Source: Chitinophagaceae bacterium
GTDB lineage: Bacteria > Bacteroidota > Bacteroidia > Chitinophagales > Chitinophagaceae
Direction of reading: 5' to 3'
DNA length: 6,827 nucleotides
Assembly: GCA_003456175.1 (NCBI GenBank)
Contig: DMPB01000075.1
Location: forward strand, 30,320 to 37,146
This document shows, in pieces, positions 1 to 5,700 of this stretch; position 1 is the first letter of the stretch; every line of letters begins with the position of its first letter. Position numbers and translations under genes: made by a program. Under the pieces are notes generated by a model. The model was given only the letters and a program-made list of their open reading frames with translations. It was not told where the DNA came from and made no database searches.

Positions 1-23
1 AACAGTTACGCTGTTCACATAAC

Positions 24-85
24 TGTCATCTTGTTGCTGTGATACAATTCTGCTTGCTTACCGTACCGCGGCAATCAAGATGACA
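24..85. other. long imperfect inverted repeat (candidate structured RNA or 3' UTR hairpin)
   Basis: Bases 24-37 pair with 71-85 with a single bulged T at 75: the outer ten pairs are TGTCATCTTG against CAAGATGACA, and the inner four are TTGC against GCAA. Two G-C and two G-T pairs (38-41 with 67-70) extend the stem to about 18 pairs around a 25-base loop. A short stem, GTTA (5-8) with TAAC (20-23), would stack directly against its base. The terminator at 94-123 follows nine bases later. This could be the end of a small RNA or the 3' UTR of a gene to the left. On the other strand it would lie beyond the permease terminator. It does not resemble tRNA, tmRNA, SRP RNA or RNase P RNA as far as can be judged by eye. 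The pairing is seen directly; any function is inference. Confidence 0.4.
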
Positions 86-93
86 ACCAAACT

Positions 94-123
94 AAAACAC
101 CCGCTGCTTGGCGGGTGTTTTTT
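94..123. terminator. bidirectional rho-independent terminator
   Basis: A perfect 11-bp stem, AAAACACCCGC (94-104) with GCGGGTGTTTT (111-121), encloses a six-base loop. On the plus strand the stem ends in a run of six T (118-123), a classic intrinsic terminator for whatever is transcribed rightward from the left edge. On the minus strand the same stem is followed by TTTTAGTTT. It starts 21 bases beyond the stop codon of the permease gene, so it also serves as the end of the leftward ABC transporter operon. The plus-strand direction looks stronger because of its longer T run. Confidence 0.85.
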
Positions 124-144
124 ATTTACGTAAGTGTACTAGGC

Positions 145-1476
145 TTATACTTTTTTGAAAGCCCATTTCATCAGTTCTTTCCAGGTTGGTTTTTTGCCGT
201 ACATTAAAATACCTACACGGTATATTTTGCCGGCAAGCCAAGTGGTTGCAATAAAGCCACCTATTAGTAAGGCCATGCTAACAATAAGTTGCCATACCGG
301 AATGCCACCATCGCCAACGCCATGTGCTATACGCCCCATCATTACAATAGGCGATGTAAGTGGGAATAAACTGCCAAATACGGCAATACCACTGTTGGGG
401 TCGCTTACGGCCTTAGTCATAATAACAATACCGAAAATAATAGGCATGGTAATGGGTAGTAACAAGCTTTGAGCATCTTGCGGATCTTCGTTCACAGCAC
501 TACCAACCGCTGCAAAAAGCGAAGCATACAACAAATAGCCACCCAAAAAGTAGAATACAAATGCACCTAATACCAACGGAATATTAATACTGTTTTTAAT
601 TTCTGCCAGCTTGCTAATAGCATCGCTACTAGCAGCTACTGAACCACCGGGCATCATGCCTGGGCCGGCTGCTGCTTGCTGCTGCATTTGTTCGCCCAAC
701 TGCGGGAAAAATAACGGCAGCAATAATTGTAGGCCAAACACAAGCACAAACCAAATAATAAATTGTACCAAACCAACACTGCCAATGCCAATGATTTTAC
801 CCATCATCAACTGAAACGGACGTACACTACTTACTACCACTTCGGCAATACGGTTCACCTTTTCTTCCATAACACCACGCATTACCATAGAACCGTAAAT
901 GAATAGAATAAAGTAGATCAAAAAACCAGAGATATAACCAATGATATTGCTGGCAATAGCACCAATATCGCTTTCTTTTTCGCCTTTAATGGTGCTGTAT
1001 TCAATAGGCACTTCTTGTTGTAGGCTATCGAGTTGTGTAGTGGTTACGTTCAGCGATGTTTGTAGGCGACTTTCTTCTAACACGCGGTTCACACGGTTTT
1101 CGATTCGTTGCCTGCTGGTAAGGCCAATTTTTTTATCGGATACAATCTGCATTTTTTCGTTAGGTGTATTCACCGAAGGCAATATCAAGTAAGCATCGTA
1201 TTGCTTACTGGTAAGCAGTTGCTTTAATTGCGCTACCGAAGTATCTTTTACAACCGTAAAGCTTACATCTTCATCGCTTTTAAGTTGGCCTTTTAAAATG
1301 GCAGCCTTATCGCTAATAGCCACTTTTAAGGTATCGTCGCTGCTAACGCTGAAATAAATCATCAACGCATAAAAGCCGAAAATAATGAGTGGTAATAAAA
1401 TAGTACTAAGTAAGAAGGTACGCTTCATAACGCGGGTTAAAAATTCGCGTTGTGCTATTAATAGTATTTTGTTCAT
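145..1476 (-). CDS. ABC-2/NatB-type ABC transporter permease
   Basis: This is the membrane subunit of an ABC exporter in the ABC2_membrane_3 / NatB (YhaP-like) family, 443 residues, a usual length. One helix near the N-terminus (about 21-42) is followed by a large extracytoplasmic domain (about 43-170). Five more hydrophobic segments lie near 172-200, 226-256, 299-326, 336-356 and 395-418. Two stretches are typical of the family: the cytoplasmic EEKVNRIAEVVVSSVRPFQ (204-222) and FPLTSPIVMMGR (371-382). The loop between the third and fourth helices carries a Gln/Ala/Gly/Met-rich insert (about 261-283). The start at 1474-1476 gives MNKILLIAQREF, the usual opening of this family, and no Shine-Dalgarno site is present, as expected in Bacteroidota. 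It lies 37 bases after the ATPase gene with no terminator between, so the two are probably co-transcribed. Relatives export sodium ions or small toxic compounds; the substrate here cannot be read from the sequence. Confidence 0.92.
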   Translation of the reverse strand: MNKILLIAQREFLTRVMKRTFLLSTILLPLIIFGFYALMIYFSVSSDDTLKVAISDKAAILKGQLKSDEDVSFTVVKDTSVAQLKQLLTSKQYDAYLILPSVNTPNEKMQIVSDKKIGLTSRQRIENRVNRVLEESRLQTSLNVTTTQLDSLQQEVPIEYSTIKGEKESDIGAIASNIIGYISGFLIYFILFIYGSMVMRGVMEEKVNRIAEVVVSSVRPFQLMMGKIIGIGSVGLVQFIIWFVLVFGLQLLLPLFFPQLGEQMQQQAAAGPGMMPGGSVAASSDAISKLAEIKNSINIPLVLGAFVFYFLGGYLLYASLFAAVGSAVNEDPQDAQSLLLPITMPIIFGIVIMTKAVSDPNSGIAVFGSLFPLTSPIVMMGRIAHGVGDGGIPVWQLIVSMALLIGGFIATTWLAGKIYRVGILMYGKKPTWKELMKWAFKKV

Positions 1477-1513
1477 AACAAAGTGTAGTTAATGTGGAGG
1501 AGGTAATACAACC

Positions 1514-2452
1514 TTAAGCTTGTTCAAAACTTCTCGAAATGCTATGGGTATCTTTCACCAAACGAATGAAAATATCGTTTAGCGATGGCAGCACTTCTGA
1601 AAAACCAGTAATGGTTAAACCTTTTTGCATAAAGTACTGCAATAGCTCGTTATTGCTAGTGCCAGCATCTTTTTGCAACGTAAGGCTGCCCGTGCCGCTC
1701 GATTTTACTTGAAACAAGTACGTTGCCAACATTTCGGGTAGTAATTGCCCTTCGTAGTTCAGTTTAAAAATATTTTCTTTAAAATCGGTACGTACTTGTT
1801 GTACGGTACCATCTAAAATTTTCTTACCTAGGTTCACCAATACAATTTGGTGGCATATTTCCTCAACTTGTTCCATACGGTGGGTACTGAAAATAATAGT
1901 ACTACCACCTTTGGCCAGTTCAAAAATTTGATCTTTAATCAGGTTCGCATTCACCGGGTCGAGGCCGCTAAAAGGCTCATCTAATATTACCAGTTGCGGG
2001 TTGTGCATTACGGTAGTTACAAACTGTAGCTTTTGGCTCATACCCTTACTGAGGTCTTCTACCTTTTTATTCCACCAAGTAGCCATATCTAGTTTTTCGA
2101 ACCAATACTTTACCCGTTGGGTAGCTTCGGCCTTCGATAAGCCACGCAATTGCGCCAGGTACAATACCTGTTCGCCAATTTTCATTTTTTTATACAAGCC
2201 ACGCTCTTCGGGCATGTAGCCAATTTGGCGAATATGTTCCATGGCATTGAACGGCTGCCCATTAAAAAGCACCTGCCCTTCATCGGGGTAGAAAATACCC
2301 GTAATCATGCGGAGTAGGGTGGTTTTGCCGGCACCGTTAGGGCCTAGCAAACCAAAAATGCTGCCTTGTTCAATGGAAAAACTAATGTCGTCGACCGCTT
2401 TGTGCGTTTGGTAATACTTTTTCAAGCCTTGCAGTTCCAAAATGGTACTCAT
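1514..2452 (-). CDS. ABC transporter ATP-binding protein, NatA/YhaQ type
   Basis: This is the cytoplasmic ATPase that should power the permease encoded just downstream (312 residues, full length). Walker A is GPNGAGKT (37-44), the signature is LSKGMSQK (134-141), Walker B with its catalytic glutamate is LVILDEP (154-160), the D-loop is SGLDP (162-166) and the switch histidine is H191 in STHRMEQVEE. The Q-loop position reads IGYMPEERGLY (77-87), with Glu where many ABC proteins have Gln. That form, together with LSKGM in place of LSGGQ, fits the NatA-like branch carrying a C-terminal DUF4162 domain, here about residues 220-303. The ATG at 2450-2452 gives MSTILELQGLKKYY, a normal N-terminus for the fold. 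It is the first gene of a leftward two-gene operon and is divergent from the large surface-protein gene. The substrate is unknown. Confidence 0.95.
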   Translation of the reverse strand: MSTILELQGLKKYYQTHKAVDDISFSIEQGSIFGLLGPNGAGKTTLLRMITGIFYPDEGQVLFNGQPFNAMEHIRQIGYMPEERGLYKKMKIGEQVLYLAQLRGLSKAEATQRVKYWFEKLDMATWWNKKVEDLSKGMSQKLQFVTTVMHNPQLVILDEPFSGLDPVNANLIKDQIFELAKGGSTIIFSTHRMEQVEEICHQIVLVNLGKKILDGTVQQVRTDFKENIFKLNYEGQLLPEMLATYLFQVKSSGTGSLTLQKDAGTSNNELLQYFMQKGLTITGFSEVLPSLNDIFIRLVKDTHSISRSFEQA

Positions 2453-2478
2453 GGTAAGGTGTGTTTAGTGCGATGCGA

Positions 2479-2512
2479 TAAAATTATACGATAAGTAGCC
2501 GTTGCCGGCAAA
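2479..2512 (-). promoter_or_regulatory. candidate Bacteroidota-type promoter for the ABC operon
   Basis: Read on the minus strand, TTTG (2512 to 2509) is followed after 22 bases by TAATTTTA (2486 to 2479). The latter matches seven of eight positions of the Bacteroidota -7 box TAnnTTTG; the last base differs. The spacing falls within the range reported for Flavobacterium promoters. Transcription would start about 20-25 bases before the ATPase start codon. The match is imperfect in an AT-rich stretch, so it may be chance. Confidence 0.35.
2502..2511. promoter_or_regulatory. 10-bp palindrome, possible operator
   Basis: TTGCCGGCAA is a perfect 10-bp palindrome. It overlaps the candidate -33 element of the ABC operon promoter, where a bound dimeric regulator would block RNA polymerase. 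A direct repeat, AGTAGCC, lies on either side (2494-2500 and 2527-2533, 33 bases apart, about three helical turns). The repeats are seen directly; the regulatory role is inference. Confidence 0.25.
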
Positions 2513-2568
2513 TGATTACGCACAATAGTAGCCATTTGTATGAACGGAGTAAATTAAAGATGAGGGGT

Positions 2569-2580
2569 GGGTAGCTACCC
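2569..2580. promoter_or_regulatory. 12-bp perfect palindrome in the divergent intergenic region
   Basis: GGGTAGCTACCC is a perfect 12-bp palindrome lying between the two divergent transcription units, roughly 115 bases from the ATPase start and 140 bases from the surface-protein start. Its half-site shares GTAGC with the AGTAGCC direct repeats at 2494 and 2527. No T run follows, so it does not look like a terminator. An operator for a homodimeric regulator is the most natural reading, but no regulator gene lies in the window. Confidence 0.3.
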
Positions 2581-2671
2581 TTACGGTAAAATAAGAACGC
2601 ACTTGCTTAAAAACCCTTCAAGATTTCCTTAAACAGCAGGCTTGGTGACAATTCGTTAATATCAGACACGC

Positions 2672-2700
2672 TTTTGCAATAAGTTGCCTGCCTACCTTTG
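2672..2700 (+). promoter_or_regulatory. Bacteroidota-type promoter of the surface-protein gene
   Basis: TACCTTTG (2693-2700) is an exact match to the Bacteroidota -7 consensus TAnnTTTG. A TTTTG element (2672-2676) lies 16 bases upstream as the likely -33 box; this spacing is slightly short compared with the usual range. Transcription would begin near 2704-2708, leaving a leader of about 15 bases that is A/T-rich and lacks a Shine-Dalgarno sequence, as is common in this phylum. Confidence 0.55.
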
Positions 2701-2720
2701 CCAAGTTAAAATAATTGCTT

Positions 2721-5700
2721 ATGCAGATGAAGTGTACACTTCAAGCTATCGTTCGTAGCTGTTTAATAGTGCTATTAGGGTGCAGTGTTGGTGTGAGTTG
2801 GGGGCAGACGAACCCAACGCCACACAACTTAGCAACAAGTAACTTCTCCTTTACTGGTTTTACTTTAAATACTTCAACAACCTATCCAACCTCTATGCAA
2901 GGTTGGACAACAGGAACTAATAATCTTGTCGGTATCACTACTGCGGCCCCTGGAGCGGATCAGTCGCTAGTTGCTTCAGGGACTGCTAGCACTTCTGGAC
3001 TCTCAAATTTGGGAGCAAATGGCTTTAACTTTCTTGTAACTGGCTCAAGTCCAAATAGACAAGTCGGTGCTGTTTGTTTAGCATTGAATACCAGCGGGAG
3101 GGCAAACATTAAAGTTAGTTGGTTAGCAGATGATCAAACATCGGGAGCAACTCGTGAAATGAATATAACGCTCCAATACAGATTGGGTACAACTGGAACA
3201 TTTACAACAGTTGCAAGTTCAACTTATACAACTAGTAATAGTTCAGATAAGGCATCACAATCTTTTTCTAATGTTAGTCTTCCGGCAGAGTGTGAAAATC
3301 AATCAGTTGTTCAATTAAGATGGATTACTTATGAGTCGGCTTCACAAGCAAATGGTAGGGATGCCATCAGATTAGACGAAATTGAAGTTACTTCAGAGGT
3401 TTCAACAACTCCCACCATTACCACAGGTACCATTACCGGTAGCCCATTCTGTGCTACAAGCACAGGCACAGCTATTTCAGTGCCATTCACTACTACGGGT
3501 ACATTTAACGATGTATTCACCGCACAACTTTCAGATGCCACGGGCAGTTTCAGCGGTACAGTAATTGATTTAGGTACAAGCTTAACCAGCCCTATTACAG
3601 CTACTATTTTAAGTGGCGATCTGTCAACACCAAGTGGCTCCGCCTATCGTATTCGAGTAGTTAATTATGATCCTTTGACCATTGGTAGCAATAACGGAAC
3701 CAATATCACCATCAATACACCGCCCACCATTGCTACACAACCTTCTAACAGTTCAGTTTGTGCTAACCAACAAACTAGTTTTACGGTTAGTGTTGCTGGA
3801 ACTGTAACCTATCAATGGCAGGCAAGTGCCAATGGTACCGATGGTTGGGCCAATGTTACGAACAATACACCTACCGGAGCAACATACAGTGGCGGTACTA
3901 GTGCCACGTTAACCGTAACAAGCCCTACGGGTTATTACTATCGTGTGAACGTAATTAATGGTGCTTGTACTACCACATCTGCCGTAAGGCAATTAACTAT
4001 TAGCGGTACCGCACCTACGTTCAGTACCAACCCCAGCAACACTGCTGGTACAACGGGTAGTAGTGGTAGTTTTAATTTTACGGCTGCTGCAAGTGGTTCG
4101 CCTACGTACCAATGGCAATACAGTGCTAACGGTAGCAGTGGTTGGGCCAACGTTACCGATGCCACCCCAACCAATGTAACTTATGCCAATGGTACTACTA
4201 GCACCCTTACGGTAAATACCAATGCAGCTACTGCTGCGGGTACCTTGTATTATCGTGTAAATGCTACAGAAAACGGCTGTACGGGTACGAGTACTACTGC
4301 TACCTTAACCTTAAGTGTACCAGATTTTGTGAGCATCAGTGCTTTGAATACAGCATACACTCAAAATTTTGATGCACTAGGTACAAGTGCTGGTTCAATT
4401 AGTAGTGGAACAACAAATAACTTGGCTGGACTTTTTTTGATTGCGGTAAGCACCAGTTCTACCAACTATTCCGCAGGTGATGGCAGTTCTAATTCTGGTG
4501 CTGCATATTCATTTGGAACTACCGGCAATAGTGATAGGGCAATGGGTTCTTTACCTTCCGGCACTCCGGGAACTATTCATTATGGTTTAAAATTCCGCAA
4601 TAATTCTGGACAGTCTATCAATTATTTGTATGTCGAGTACAAAGGTGAACAATGGCGTAATGGTGGTAGTAACAGTGCCAATACTTTAAGTTTTGGTTAC
4701 CGCAAAGGAACTGGAATTACTAACTTAACAAGTGGTACTTATCAAACCATTTCAGGACTGAACTTCACAGCTCCAATTGTTTCGAGTACAGCAGCAGCCT
4801 TAAACGGAAATCTAGCAGCAAATAGTAGACTAATCGCAGGTATTGTTGATTTGTCTGCAAGTCCGTTGCTTAATGGTGAGGAAATTATGTTGCGATTTTC
4901 TGATGTGGACGATTCAGGAAGTGATGATGGATTATCTGTAGATGACTTCAAGTTAATTGCACTACCTAGCAGTACTTATACCATTCCATTAACAAGTTAT
5001 GATAACCTCTATATAGATGGTAGTGCATTTACAGCGGTTGTAGATGCTAACACTACTATTAATAGAAGTTTATTAATCAATAATGGTACACTACAAGTTA
5101 ATGCAGGTAAGCAGCTTATTACAGCTAGTACCAGTAGCTGGAATTTCAACGGTAAGACTGTGATATTCAAGTCTAATTCAACTGATGGTTATGCTAGCTT
5201 GATAAACACTGCTGGAGGTACAATTACAGGTGCTTCAAGCGTTACCGTAGAGCGTTTTATTCCATCAAAATCGGCTCGTAAAAACATATTTTTAGCATCG
5301 CCGGTGGTAGGTAGTATTGCCAATGGCTGGCAGCAACAAATACATGTTACTGGTACTGGTACAGGCGGTGATCTTTGTGCTGATGGTAGTACTAAAAACA
5401 GTAATGGTTTTGATAGAACACAAACCAATAGCCCTAGTATTTTCACGTACGATGCTACTACTGCTAGCCCTACAAGCCGTTGGGTAAGTATACCTAATAC
5501 TACAAGCAACAATACACCGGGTATAGGTTATCGTGCAGTGGTACGTGGCCCACGTAGTGCTGGCTGCGGTTTGTTAGATGGTACTATTAGTGCACAAGAT
5601 GCGGTAACACTTGCTGCAGTTGGTACATTAAATACGGGTAATACCAGTGTAACTGTACCCGCTAGTACGGTTGGTAATGGGTTTTTCTTAGTGGGTAACC

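Larger units (their letters stand above)
2453..2720. other. divergent intergenic region
   Basis: These 268 bases separate the start codons of two divergent transcription units. No open reading frame in them has support. They hold the candidate promoters for both directions, palindromes at 2502-2511 and 2569-2580, and the AGTAGCC direct repeat. No riboswitch or other RNA element was recognised, and the stretch between about 2581 and 2670 shows nothing distinctive. Confidence 0.7.

Noticed and set aside
1..83. Possible 3' end of a plus-strand gene (frames closing at TGA 40-42 or TGA 81-83)
   Set aside because: Too short to recognise, and the same bases form a long hairpin. No frame shows a family motif, so no coding feature is claimed.
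155..1192. Plus-strand open frames opposite the permease gene
   Set aside because: They are antisense to a clearly recognised permease, have no family-like motifs and no promoter or start context.
1496..1503. GGAGGAGG, resembling a Shine-Dalgarno site
   Set aside because: It reads this way only on the plus strand, where no gene follows. The adjacent gene is on the minus strand.
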